DNA of 64,000 bases from Psychromonas sp. L1A2 (GCF_009828855.1 NZ_WUAG01000002.1:1782287-1846286), one strand, 5' to 3'; counted from the first letter of the stretch, positions 8,093 to 17,903 are shown. Translations and numbers: made by a program. Notes: generated by a model not told the origin, from the letters alone.

Positions 8093-10423
8093 TTAAGTAA
8101 AAGTACTATTTGAATTGGCTTGCTGGTGTAATAATGCTTCAAATTTTTTCGCTGTTACTGGTGGGCTAAATAGATAACCTTGCCCGTATTCACAGTCAAT
8201 ATCAATGAGGAATTGTTTTTGTTCATCTTCTTCAATGCCTTCTGCAACCACTTTTAAATTGAGCGCTTTGGCCATTGCAATAATAGCGGTAACAAGCGAT
8301 TGATCTGCTTTGTTTTTAGTTAAATTCATAATGAATGCACGATCAATTTTTAATTTAGTAAAAGAAAATTTCTGTAAATAACTTAGTGCAGAATAACCTG
8401 TTCCAAAATCATCAATGCTTAGTTCGACTCCCATATTACGTAGAGACTTCAGCATATCAAATAATTCACCTTCTTGGTTAATCAGTAAACTTTCAGTTAC
8501 TTCAACATCTAGTTTATTGGGTGGTAGTCCGGTTTTTAGTAATACTTGTTGAATTTCAGTTAACAATTTTTCACAGTGTCTAAATTGCACACTAGAAAAG
8601 TTGACTGCCATTTGTAACGGGGTGATTACTTGCCATTGTGCTGCTTGCTCAGCTGCAGTATTCAAAGCAAAACTGCCTAATTGCTCTATTAAATTATTTT
8701 TTTCTGCAATAGCAATAAATTCGTCAGGAGGTACGAAGCCAAGTTCACTATCTGTCCAGCGCATTAATGCTTCAGCACCTATGATTTTTTGTGTGTTAAG
8801 GTCAATTAAAGGTTGGTAATACATTTCGAGTGTTTTTTCTTTTATTGCCTTATGTAAACGAATATTAATGGCTACGTTGCGATTCACTTCATCATTCATT
8901 TTAGATTCATAGAAACTAAAATTATTACGTCCATTTCCCTTCACTTTATAAAGTGCCATATCAGCACTTTTTAATAGCGTTTCTGCATTATTGGCATCAT
9001 CAGGGTATATAGCTAAGCCAATACTAGTGGAGGTATGCAATAGATGCTTATTCATTTGGAAAGGTTTATTGAATAGATGAAGCACTTTATAAGCTAGTTG
9101 AGCCGCTTTTTCGAGATCTTCTAGCTCATGAATGACTACCATGAATTCATCGCCACTTAGACGTGCAACTGTATCTGTTTTACGACAAGCATTAAGCAGT
9201 CGTTTACTTGTTTCTTGCAGTATTATATCGCCTGCGGCATGCCCTAATGTATCGTTGATTTGTTTAAAGTTATCTAAGTCGATATACATTAGTAAAACTT
9301 TTTTATTACTACGTTCACTGCAATCTATCGCATAATTTAATTTTTGTAAGCTGTAGCTTCTGTTAGGCAATCCTGTTAATGAATCGTGTGTTGCTTGGTA
9401 GACTAACTTCTCTTCTGATTCTTTACGTTTTTTAACTTCTTCTTCCAATAATTCATTATGTACGGACAATTCTTTGCGGTGTTTAGTTGAATTTGCTATT
9501 TGTGTATTGAGTCGCGTGTTTTTTCGCTCGATATAAAATAAATAATATAATGTTAAAAATACTGGAATTGCTAATAAGGAAATAACTAAAACAAACCATT
9601 TAGAAGTGAATAGTTCCGTATTGTTAATGTTTTCAAACCAAGTTTCTAATATAAAAGGTGTTTCTGCAACTTCTGCTTTTAACACGAAGCTATGTTGAGA
9701 GGTGTCGTGAGCATGTTTGGAATGGGAGGTTTTAGAATTCCCCAAAGAGTCCCAAATGAATAAGTCGCCAAATTGGCTTCGTAATGTCATATGACTGCCA
9801 CTACCTTCATATTCTTGAGCGGTAACGAGTGATATAATAATTGCTTTATCAAATTCTGCGATGAGCACTGCAATCGGTTGATAATTGAAATAAACAGTGG
9901 TGGATAAACGGATACTTATTTCTTCTTGGCTGTCGTCAATAAGTATTTTTTGATCGGATGCTTTCAGTTGTAATAGATCGATATTAAAGTCACTGAATAT
10001 CAATTCATTTTTATTTTGTTCGCTATCGGCGATGATTGAACCATTTAATGCTAATAATGAAATACGAGAGAAAATAGGATTTAATTTTTTTTCACGTGAC
10101 GCCACTTGTCTTTGAATTAATTGTTTTACATTAAATAAACTGGCACCTAACCCATAGGTCATTGACATACCTGAGCTCTTATTTGCAAAAAAAGTAGTAA
10201 GTGTCCTGTCTGCTGAAATTATGTTCAAATCGCGTTTTGCAAGCTCAAAATAATTACCTAATAACTCTGCGTAATGCTCTACCTTTAAACGCTGCTCATT
10301 ATATTTGGCTTCTTCTAATTTTTTTTGCCCTACGTTGGTGACCGTTAATATTAACAGCAAATACCCTGCTAGCATTATGCTAGCCATTACAATGGCATTT
10401 TTACTGGTAAACCAAGGTCGCAT
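8093..10423 (-). CDS. membrane sensor with GGDEF and EAL domains
   Basis: About 776 residues starting at the second ATG (10423), which has AAGGA at proper spacing; an ATG six bases earlier is too close to it. Two transmembrane segments (about 12-33 and 278-300) enclose a periplasmic sensor region. The GGDEF domain has SGDEF (around 425) with an RxxD inhibitory site (RKTD) five residues before it; the EAL domain has EAL (around 553) and DDFGTGYSAL (around 673), all typical of catalytically competent domains. It therefore could both make and degrade cyclic-di-GMP. The Shine-Dalgarno overlaps the stop of the upstream solute-binding protein gene, indicating translational coupling. Confidence 0.9.
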   Translation of the reverse strand: MRPWFTSKNAIVMASIMLAGYLLLILTVTNVGQKKLEEAKYNEQRLKVEHYAELLGNYFELAKRDLNIISADRTLTTFFANKSSGMSMTYGLGASLFNVKQLIQRQVASREKKLNPIFSRISLLALNGSIIADSEQNKNELIFSDFNIDLLQLKASDQKILIDDSQEEISIRLSTTVYFNYQPIAVLIAEFDKAIIISLVTAQEYEGSGSHMTLRSQFGDLFIWDSLGNSKTSHSKHAHDTSQHSFVLKAEVAETPFILETWFENINNTELFTSKWFVLVISLLAIPVFLTLYYLFYIERKNTRLNTQIANSTKHRKELSVHNELLEEEVKKRKESEEKLVYQATHDSLTGLPNRSYSLQKLNYAIDCSERSNKKVLLMYIDLDNFKQINDTLGHAAGDIILQETSKRLLNACRKTDTVARLSGDEFMVVIHELEDLEKAAQLAYKVLHLFNKPFQMNKHLLHTSTSIGLAIYPDDANNAETLLKSADMALYKVKGNGRNNFSFYESKMNDEVNRNVAINIRLHKAIKEKTLEMYYQPLIDLNTQKIIGAEALMRWTDSELGFVPPDEFIAIAEKNNLIEQLGSFALNTAAEQAAQWQVITPLQMAVNFSSVQFRHCEKLLTEIQQVLLKTGLPPNKLDVEVTESLLINQEGELFDMLKSLRNMGVELSIDDFGTGYSALSYLQKFSFTKLKIDRAFIMNLTKNKADQSLVTAIIAMAKALNLKVVAEGIEEDEQKQFLIDIDCEYGQGYLFSPPVTAKKFEALLHQQANSNSTFT

Positions 10424-10431
10424 AGTCATCC

Positions 10432-11358
10432 TTATTCGTTTTCAATCTTAAAAAAATTGGGGTAGAAATTAAATACTGAAGGGTAATATTTTTTAACTAA
10501 TACGTTATATTCACCCGTCTGCTGTATGCCTTTTAAGTATTGATTGAAAGCTTCGCGTAGTTTTGGTGAATTTTTACGAAACCCAACGCCCATTTTTTGA
10601 TCTTCTGAGATAGGACCGATAACTTTGGTTTCACCTGGCCACTTTTGTAAACCAATTAAAATATCAGGGACATCAAGCAGTGTGCTTTCTGCGTCATTAT
10701 TTAGTATAGCAGGTATCATTTCGTTTAATTTAAGTTCAGTTACAGGCAATATTATATTCGCATCTGTATCGTATAAATCATATAAATTAGGATCAAGACA
10801 GGTTTGCTTCATGGCTAAAACATTATGATCTTTTATCAATTTTTTTACTGCAATAATATCCTGAGTAACAGAGCCTGATGGTGTTATCGGTTTAAGATCT
10901 GAATCTGTTCTTGCTATTAACCAAACGGCAGATGGGAAGTAGTTTGTTGAGAAATCAACAACCTCTTCTCTCCATGGTAAAATGGTTGTGCCACTCGCAA
11001 GTAGATCACCTTTAATCTCATGGGTTATGTGGCCTCTGATTAGCCCTGTATTAGCATAATGTGCATTTCGACCGGTGAGTAAAGTAAATGCGTTAGACCA
11101 ACCTGCTTTTATGTACTGATACTCGACACTTAAATGTTTTGCAAAGCCTTTCATTAACTCAACATCAAAACCATCGACTATCGTTTTGTTATCCTGTTTG
11201 TAAATGATAATAAAATTAGCATAAGGGATTCCTATATGGCGTAAGACTCCATCGGCTTTAATGTCAGCTAAATCTCGGGTATGACCGACGCTGCTAAAAA
11301 AACAAAATAAAAGTAAAAAGGTGATTTTTTTAAGATGCCTGTATTGTGGTACATCCAT
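10432..11358 (-). CDS. periplasmic solute-binding protein, family 3, coupled to GGDEF-EAL gene
   Basis: A 308-residue protein with an N-terminal signal sequence (ITFLLLFCFFSSVGHTR) followed by a type II periplasmic binding fold of the amino-acid/polar ligand class (DGVLRHIGIPYANF..., DGFDVELMKGFAKHL..., ending with KMGVGFRKNSPKLREAFN). AAGGAG stands eight bases before the ATG. No ABC permease or ATPase gene is adjacent. Its stop is a few bases before the start of the GGDEF-EAL gene, so it probably serves as a ligand receptor for that sensor rather than for uptake; this is inferred from the gene pairing. Confidence 0.8.
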   Translation of the reverse strand: MDVPQYRHLKKITFLLLFCFFSSVGHTRDLADIKADGVLRHIGIPYANFIIIYKQDNKTIVDGFDVELMKGFAKHLSVEYQYIKAGWSNAFTLLTGRNAHYANTGLIRGHITHEIKGDLLASGTTILPWREEVVDFSTNYFPSAVWLIARTDSDLKPITPSGSVTQDIIAVKKLIKDHNVLAMKQTCLDPNLYDLYDTDANIILPVTELKLNEMIPAILNNDAESTLLDVPDILIGLQKWPGETKVIGPISEDQKMGVGFRKNSPKLREAFNQYLKGIQQTGEYNVLVKKYYPSVFNFYPNFFKIENE

Positions 11359-11468
11359 AACAAGGACTCCTTAGTATTAAGGGAAGTCATTATTATACCT
11401 ACAATGGATTAAAACTAAAGGTCACTTATTGTTAAGTGACCAAGGTATTGAAGTTATATTAGATCGTA

Positions 11469-12860
11469 TTACGCCATCTGATTGTAAATATGAAGCATCA
11501 CTTCGACTAAACCATTTACATCATCTTCATCATGGAATAGGTGAGTTGAAATTCTTAATGCATGCGTGTCTTCCGTATCACTTTGCTGTATTTTAAAGTC
11601 CGTTGTCCGAATAATAAATCCCGTTTCTTCACGTAATCGGTCTCTAAATTCTGTTAATGTTTCTAAGTCATTAACATCACCAAATGGGTTAAAACTAGTA
11701 ATGGCACTCGCTAACTCATCAATATCAGGCGAATATATTGCAGCATTTGGGAATGTTGCTTTTATTTGTTGCTTACAAAGCTTACTAAGTGATAAAACTC
11801 GCTCTTCAATGACATCACGTCCAATCTCATCCCACATATCACATGCATCTGTTAATGCTTGTTTCGCTGGGTAGTTATCATTACCAATATACTGAAATTG
11901 TAATTGCGTACCTAAATAATCAGCATGGCCTAATGATGAATTAATAAACCATAAAGGGTTTTCTCGATCAGACCAATATTCGTCTAATCGCTTTGCGCTG
12001 TTTAATACAAATAATATCCCTGTTGCACCTGGGCCACATTGCCATTTATGCCCTGCACCGGTATAAAAGTCACAACCGATATCATGGAAATCTAGATCTA
12101 ACATACCGATGCCATGTGCACCGTCAATAAGTGTTGGTATTTGATTCGGAATCGCGACTTCTTGGCAAATACGTTTAGCGGGTAAGCGTGTGCCTGTTTT
12201 ATAAGTAATATGAGAGAAAGTAATTAAACGTACTCGACCAGCATATTCATTGGCTGCTTCAATAAATAAGTCTACAAATTGTTGTTCTGTAATGCTGTTA
12301 TCGCCAGTATCCACTGGAATATCTAAATAAATGACTTCTACACCGTAACGTGCGGCTACAACATATAAAGGCGAATTCGCTGCTACGTGCTCATGGTGTG
12401 TTGTTAATATCACATCACCAGATTCAAAATGTAGACCGTTAATAATGCTACACATACCATCAGTTGTATTACGGTTTAATATGATTTCATCAGCATTTGC
12501 GCCAAACCCTTGAGCAATACTCGTGGTCATTTCTGTTACGTAAGGCCATTCACCAAACTTGTTTTGCATATCCCATGGATTTTCTGCAACACTTTGATTA
12601 TTTTCTTGGTAATTTTTTAAGATATCTTTAGGCATTGAGCCAGTGGTACCAATATTCATGTAAGTTGTTTTTTTATCTAACACAAATTCTTTTTGTACTT
12701 TATGCCATAATTTTTTATCTTTATGTTGGTGTTTGTTATTTTTTGATTTAGCACTCGCTTGTGATGGTAATAAGCTTGCGGTGAGTCCTGCTGCTGCGAT
12801 CCCTGTTGATACTTTTAAAAAATGTCTACGATCTGGTGAAATACCTTTTTCTTCAATCAT
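11469..12860 (-). CDS. Tat-exported class V aminotransferase-like PLP enzyme
   Basis: A 463-residue protein with a twin-arginine signal: DRRHFLK at residues 10-16, a hydrophobic stretch IAAAGLTASLLP and an ASA cleavage site, then a Lys/His-rich segment. The mature part is a fold-type I PLP enzyme of the class V/isopenicillin-N epimerase/cysteine desulfurase group, with DGAHG (D246, H249) and the Schiff-base lysine in GAGHKWQCGPG (K272). Reaction and substrate are unknown. Export through Tat would place a PLP enzyme in the periplasm already folded with its cofactor. A single gene with a short gap on both sides. Confidence 0.82.
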   Translation of the reverse strand: MIEEKGISPDRRHFLKVSTGIAAAGLTASLLPSQASAKSKNNKHQHKDKKLWHKVQKEFVLDKKTTYMNIGTTGSMPKDILKNYQENNQSVAENPWDMQNKFGEWPYVTEMTTSIAQGFGANADEIILNRNTTDGMCSIINGLHFESGDVILTTHHEHVAANSPLYVVAARYGVEVIYLDIPVDTGDNSITEQQFVDLFIEAANEYAGRVRLITFSHITYKTGTRLPAKRICQEVAIPNQIPTLIDGAHGIGMLDLDFHDIGCDFYTGAGHKWQCGPGATGILFVLNSAKRLDEYWSDRENPLWFINSSLGHADYLGTQLQFQYIGNDNYPAKQALTDACDMWDEIGRDVIEERVLSLSKLCKQQIKATFPNAAIYSPDIDELASAITSFNPFGDVNDLETLTEFRDRLREETGFIIRTTDFKIQQSDTEDTHALRISTHLFHDEDDVNGLVEVMLHIYNQMA

Positions 12861-13095
12861 GTTAAGTCCTTTATGTTAGATGGAAGATAAGAATAGAGGA
12901 TATTTGATGAAAACCCTTAATTTTTTGAGATATATTTGAAGTTATATCTTTTAGTTACTTGTTTTATATAGTTAAAAACGTAGAGGTTTTATAATGGAAG
13001 GAGAAGTTGGCGCTTATTTTTTTATGGAAATATTTATAATTAATTTTTCTAAAATAAATTTTCAAACCATAGATTCCTGAAATAAGCGCTATTCG

Positions 13096-13569
13096 TTAAA
13101 TAATTTGTAAGATCTCAAAGTGCTGTTTTTTGTTATTGATTGTAATACTGACTTGATCATCGGTTTGTTGATTTAGTAAAGCTGCTCCAATAGGTGATTC
13201 AGGCGTAATAACCAGTACGGTATGCTGTTCCCATTGTAATTTAACACCGCCAGCCACTGGGCAAATTAATAAATATTTGGCTTCATCAAGTTCATTTACT
13301 AGTACGACTAAAGCACCAAGGCCACCGATTGTCGATTTATTAATAGGTAAGCTTATACAAGTATCAATGTCAGCCTGACATTGTGTGACACGTTGCGATT
13401 GACCTTGTGCTAAATAAGCGGCTTCTAAAGCCAATGTATCGTATTTGTTTTCAGCAACATTTTCTTCGCTGGTTGCTGTTTCATGGGCACGTTTAGCCGC
13501 TGCTTTTGCATTATTTAAAAGAGACTGTAAATGTGTCATTAGTTGTTGGTGTAGCTGAATTTTATTCAT
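13096..13569 (-). CDS. GreA/GreB-family protein
   Basis: A 157-residue protein with an N-terminal helical hairpin (residues 1-75, including ENKYDTLALEAAYLAQGQ, the charged pattern seen in GreA/B-like proteins) and a C-terminal FKBP-like domain ending SPIGAALLNQQTDDQVSI, the usual GreA/B/Rnk closing motif. These proteins bind RNA polymerase via the secondary channel. It is not canonical GreA or GreB, whose sequences differ at the coiled-coil tip. It lies 73 bp downstream of the ABC exporter gene on the same strand. Confidence 0.7.
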   Translation of the reverse strand: MNKIQLHQQLMTHLQSLLNNAKAAAKRAHETATSEENVAENKYDTLALEAAYLAQGQSQRVTQCQADIDTCISLPINKSTIGGLGALVVLVNELDEAKYLLICPVAGGVKLQWEQHTVLVITPESPIGAALLNQQTDDQVSITINNKKQHFEILQII

Positions 13570-13642
13570 ATCGCTTGATCATAATATTAGTCGCTTTATT
13601 TGTGGGAGTGCATTATTAATAATTGTTCTTCTTGAATCAAAT

Positions 13643-15445
13643 TTAATGACTTTGAAGTCCACCATATAAGGTTTGATATAAGCCATCTTGCGAAAGTAAA
13701 TCTTGGTGTGTCCCAGATTGGCTAACTTGACCCTCTTCTAACACATAAATATTATCAGCTTGTTTAACGGCAGATAATCGGTGGGCGACAATCAAGGTTG
13801 TTCGTCCTGCTAGGAAGTTGTTGAGTGCAGTATGTAATGTACTTTCTGTTTGTGTATCTAGGGCTGAAGTTGCTTCATCCAAAATAACTAATTGCGGATC
13901 GGTTAATACCATTCTTGCGATGGCAACGCGCTGTCGTTGTCCTCCAGATAAACGTAAGCCTTGGCGCCCTAATTGTGTCTCTAATCCATCTGTTAATTTT
14001 TTACTAACATCGTTAAGTTGTGCGACTTCTAAAGCATGCCATAGTTGTTGATCTGTGTAGGGTAATCCAAGTGATAAGTTCTGACGTAAAGTATCGTTAA
14101 ATAATACTGGTTGCTGTAATACAACGGAAAGGTGGTCTCGAATGACATCGAAACCAATATCCTTGCTGTTTTCACCATTAAATAAAATATTGCCACTATT
14201 GGCTTTATAAACACCAATTAATAATTGGATTAGTGTTGATTTACCACTTCCGCTCGCACCAACTAGCGCAATCTTCTTACCCGCTGGAATAGTTAAACTT
14301 AAATTGGTGAGTACTTTTGTTTCATCATCATAAGCAAAGTTGATATTTTCGATGCGAACTTCAGTGGCTTGCTTTTGTAAGAAAGGATTTACTTTACTCA
14401 CAGAGCGGTCATCTTCTTCAATATGCATTAATGTATTAATACGTTTTAATGCCGCCGAGGCGCTATACCAAGAAAACTGAATATTGAGTAATTCTTGCAT
14501 TGGAGACAGCATAAACCATAGGTAACCAAATACAGCGAACATTTGACCAATACTTAAATCGCTGAATAACACCATCAACATGGCAACTGCTCTGAAAAGT
14601 TCAAAGCCTAATAGGAATAGCAAGAATGAAAAACGGCCTGCAGCTTCACTTTGCCATGCATATTTATCGGCACTACTACGGATATCATTAGCTTGATTTT
14701 TAAGGTCATTAAGAAAAGCTTTTTCTCGATTCGATGCACGTAGTTGATAGATCCCGTCAAGCGTTTCAATTAAGCGATTTTGAAATGATTCAAAAGCTTG
14801 GTTTTCATGTTTTTTAAGATGTTTAACGCGATGCCCTAGTTTACGTGAGCAATAAACGACCAAAGGATTTACCAGTAAAATAAATAAACCTAATCGCCAG
14901 TCAATCCATAATAAAATGACCGCAGTACCCAGTACGGTTAAAAAGCTAACAATGAAACGACTTAATGTGCTGCCAATAAAGCTATCAATCGTTTCAATAT
15001 CGGTAATGAGATGAGAGTTAATACCGCCGCTACCACGCGTTTCATATTGGCGAATGCTAATACGTCCTATTTTATCAAGTAGTTGCTTACGAATTTCACA
15101 GGTGATGGTTTTCGATACTAAGGTAAATTGGCGACTTTGGAGAATACCGAGCAGTTGACTAGTAATGCGCATCACCAGCACGGTTAAAAATATAAAAATG
15201 ATGTAATTAGCGGGTTGTTGCCACTGTGCGGAAATAAATTGATTAATGAATGCCACGCCAGATGCTGGCTGGTTCAATAGAATTTCATCTACCATTAATG
15301 GCATTAACAATGGGATTGGGACACTCACTAACGTAGCTAAAATCGCGATAAAATTGGCAGTAATAAGGCGTTTTTTATGTTGTTTAGCTTGTTTAATTAA
15401 CCAAGACCAATTTATCGTCGGAGTATCGCTCAATATGAAAACCAT
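13643..15445 (-). CDS. ABC transporter, fused permease and ATPase (exporter half-transporter)
   Basis: A 600-residue half-transporter: six predicted membrane helices in residues 25-310, then the nucleotide-binding domain with Walker A GASGSGKST (396-404), signature LSGGQRQR (from 499) and Walker B LVILDEATSALD (from 519), followed by the switch histidine in IVAHRLS. This is the layout of MsbA/HlyB-like type I exporters acting as homodimers in the inner membrane. There is no C39 peptidase domain. The substrate is not predictable; no HlyD or TolC partner lies beside it. Confidence 0.88.
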   Translation of the reverse strand: MVFILSDTPTINWSWLIKQAKQHKKRLITANFIAILATLVSVPIPLLMPLMVDEILLNQPASGVAFINQFISAQWQQPANYIIFIFLTVLVMRITSQLLGILQSRQFTLVSKTITCEIRKQLLDKIGRISIRQYETRGSGGINSHLITDIETIDSFIGSTLSRFIVSFLTVLGTAVILLWIDWRLGLFILLVNPLVVYCSRKLGHRVKHLKKHENQAFESFQNRLIETLDGIYQLRASNREKAFLNDLKNQANDIRSSADKYAWQSEAAGRFSFLLFLLGFELFRAVAMLMVLFSDLSIGQMFAVFGYLWFMLSPMQELLNIQFSWYSASAALKRINTLMHIEEDDRSVSKVNPFLQKQATEVRIENINFAYDDETKVLTNLSLTIPAGKKIALVGASGSGKSTLIQLLIGVYKANSGNILFNGENSKDIGFDVIRDHLSVVLQQPVLFNDTLRQNLSLGLPYTDQQLWHALEVAQLNDVSKKLTDGLETQLGRQGLRLSGGQRQRVAIARMVLTDPQLVILDEATSALDTQTESTLHTALNNFLAGRTTLIVAHRLSAVKQADNIYVLEEGQVSQSGTHQDLLSQDGLYQTLYGGLQSH

Positions 15446-15504
15446 GCTTATTTGATAGTAAGCGAATTGTACTTAATCTTGGTTAATATTCTATTTTTAT
15501 CAGG

Positions 15505-17892
15505 TTAATTTAAATATTTACTGATCTCCACTTCACCGATCTGTGTTTCATGTAAAAACTTGTTTGCATATTTTATATAAACCCCACTGCTTAAAAATAG
15601 TTTAAATAGGTTGATATCGATGATTTGGTCGATAGCTAATTGATGCAAAATATCAATAGCATTACTAAGCGACTCGACTGGTTGTTGAGGTTTTTTTATT
15701 GAGGTTAACGTTTCAAAAATATCAGTGATAAGTAGGATATTTTGCGTTATAGAAAATTCTTTCTCTTCTAATTTAGAAGGGGAAATAACTCGTTTTAATG
15801 CAGGGTGATATGTTGAAAGATCTTTTATTTCAGTGGCTTGCTTGTGAGTTGTAGGTAATGCTTTTAGCAAATTAATAGTGTTAATAATGCTTTGATTTAT
15901 CTCGAACTTATCTTCTACCGTTAAGGTGCCGTGTGGGATCGATAAATTATATAGTTCACCAAAATTGTAGAGGTGATCAGCTACTTCTATTTTGATTCCG
16001 GAATCTACTTGAGTGATATTATTACGCTTAATAATATGTTCTTTTTTATCGCTTAATAGAGTCTCTTGAGCAGGTAATTTTTGTTTTTTACCTGTTAAGT
16101 TAAGTTTTTCAATAGACGATAAGCCTAGTCTATCATCAAAGTAACGGAACCAAGTTTGCGCGCCTATTTTATGTAAGCGAAGGAGGTCTTGCTCAGTTAT
16201 TTCTGTATCACCAAGATTCGCTTTGGCAACAAATCCAAAATCTCGCATTAATTGTAATTGTTGTTTAATCAGTGCTTCTTTAAGTGGTTTATTTTGTTCT
16301 GGATTAGCTCTACTTTGTTTAAAGTAGTTAATTTCAGCATCTCGCCATAGTATTTCAAAACGCATTCTAATTTCATGGATACGGTTATAACTGGCTTCTA
16401 ATTTAGTTCCTTTACTGACAACTTGTTGAGCAGTTGTAAGCTTGCCATAGTGATGCGACCAAACATTACTAGAGAATTCGTTTAACATATCTTCGTTTGC
16501 TAGCTCAAAAGCAGGTGAGTCAGATTTTAAACTAGCTTTCGCTAACATGAGTCCTAATTCCGGTACTCGATTGGCATGTCCAAAGGTATAAGGCGATTTA
16601 TCATCCATTGCCTGTGCGGTTTGTTTAATAAAGAGAGCTGTCATTTGCTTTTGTTGCACTTGGTATTCTTCAATTATTTGGCTCATTTCAACCATTGAAC
16701 TGTTCAGCTCTTTGATCTCAGTGACACGACTTACAATATGTTGAAGCTGTGTATAATCTTGTGATTTTACTTTTTTGGTTTCGCCCAATAATGCTTTAAT
16801 CGTATTCGTTAAAGGAGAAGAAAAACACCATGAGAGAATTAATAACAGTGCTAAACAGAGAGCTGAAATTTGTATTGATGTTTTGATACTTGGTAGAAGT
16901 AGGGTTTCTTTTGGTACTAAAATAGCTAAATAGCTATTAATAGTGGTTTTATCATCAACTTCAGCTACATAAGCGTAATAAGGCTTATCATTAATTATGA
17001 TGCTATTAAGTTTGTTTAAGCTCGTTTGATGTAAGGCCAATTCAGTTAATTCTGGATAAGGGATAAATGATAGTTTATCGGTATTATTGAGTTCTATGAG
17101 CTTTTGATTTGACCCTAATAAATGACCTGTACCATTAAATAAATAAATCTCATCTAATAATTGATTTTGATTATTATCATTTGTTTTTTGCACGAACTCT
17201 GAGAATGGATCTAAGGTGATATCTATTGCTAATACTGTTTTTGTATGGGGGATAGTGATTGAGGAGGTTTGACCTAACGAAGAAGAGTTCGCTAGAGGAA
17301 ATAGTTTAGACTTATTCGTTGTTAGTATTTTAGCCTCTTTATACCAAGAAAGGTTTGTCACGTTATCATCTGTCGTTTCTTGATGTTGGCTAATAAAATG
17401 AAACGTGTCGTCGAAATAAGAAAATTGACGTATTTTCTGATCCCCTTGCTTTGCAATTGATACTAGTAACCATGTTGCTGATTCTACTTTAGGCAAGTCC
17501 TGATTATTTTGTGGCTTATTTAAATGTATTAATTGTTGTAAGTCACCATTTTTAAATCCAAGAGAGATTGAATTATATGATTTATTTTCTTCCATTATAT
17601 TAGCAAATAATTGTAGTGCATCAGGGTGTAATTTCTGATTAATGATTAATTTATTAAACTTGGAAAGTAGAGTGCTGTAGTGATTTATTACGTTATCTTT
17701 CTGTTTAATGTTATTACTAATAATAAGCGCTTTAGTATTAAAAAGTTGTAAAGCTGATTTTTGTGCAATTGATTGGCTAGTATAATATTGTAGGCCGATG
17801 GCGACAGTAGTGACCAAAAAACAAAGGAAGATGAAAGTTCTAATTAATGTAAAGCGAATTGAGCGTGTTGTTTTTTTTGTCTTTGAAGACAT
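15505..17892 (-). CDS. membrane sensor with degenerate HD-GYP domain
   Basis: A 795-residue protein with two membrane helices (about 12-34 and 335-357), a large Cache-like periplasmic domain between them, a HAMP-like linker (358-410) and a C-terminal HD-GYP-type domain. The domain follows a known long HD-GYP family (FGHANRVPELGLMLAKA, YNRIHEIRMRFEILWRDAE, FDDRLGLS, GELYNLSI.HGTLT), but the catalytic HD is HH (480-481, HHYGKLTT) and the HHE...GTGYP segment is replaced by YHPALKRVIS (695-704). Two motifs needed for metal binding and c-di-GMP hydrolysis are thus missing, so it is probably a signalling protein without phosphodiesterase activity. The Shine-Dalgarno contains CAGGATG (17897-17903), the CsrA-type motif. 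Confidence 0.8.
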   Translation of the reverse strand: MSSKTKKTTRSIRFTLIRTFIFLCFLVTTVAIGLQYYTSQSIAQKSALQLFNTKALIISNNIKQKDNVINHYSTLLSKFNKLIINQKLHPDALQLFANIMEENKSYNSISLGFKNGDLQQLIHLNKPQNNQDLPKVESATWLLVSIAKQGDQKIRQFSYFDDTFHFISQHQETTDDNVTNLSWYKEAKILTTNKSKLFPLANSSSLGQTSSITIPHTKTVLAIDITLDPFSEFVQKTNDNNQNQLLDEIYLFNGTGHLLGSNQKLIELNNTDKLSFIPYPELTELALHQTSLNKLNSIIINDKPYYAYVAEVDDKTTINSYLAILVPKETLLLPSIKTSIQISALCLALLLILSWCFSSPLTNTIKALLGETKKVKSQDYTQLQHIVSRVTEIKELNSSMVEMSQIIEEYQVQQKQMTALFIKQTAQAMDDKSPYTFGHANRVPELGLMLAKASLKSDSPAFELANEDMLNEFSSNVWSHHYGKLTTAQQVVSKGTKLEASYNRIHEIRMRFEILWRDAEINYFKQSRANPEQNKPLKEALIKQQLQLMRDFGFVAKANLGDTEITEQDLLRLHKIGAQTWFRYFDDRLGLSSIEKLNLTGKKQKLPAQETLLSDKKEHIIKRNNITQVDSGIKIEVADHLYNFGELYNLSIPHGTLTVEDKFEINQSIINTINLLKALPTTHKQATEIKDLSTYHPALKRVISPSKLEEKEFSITQNILLITDIFETLTSIKKPQQPVESLSNAIDILHQLAIDQIIDINLFKLFLSSGVYIKYANKFLHETQIGEVEISKYLN

Positions 17893-17896
17893 GATT

Positions 17897-17903
17897 CATC
17901 CTG
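17897..17903 (-). promoter_or_regulatory. CAGGATG motif on the ribosome-binding site of the HD-GYP gene
   Basis: On the minus strand, CAGGATG precedes the ATG of the HD-GYP gene by four bases and supplies its AGGA Shine-Dalgarno. Flanking ATTT and GAAT can pair, leaving GGA in the loop, the preferred presentation for CsrA. It is identical to the repeated loop of the CsrB-like RNA at 20291-21162. Confidence 0.45.
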
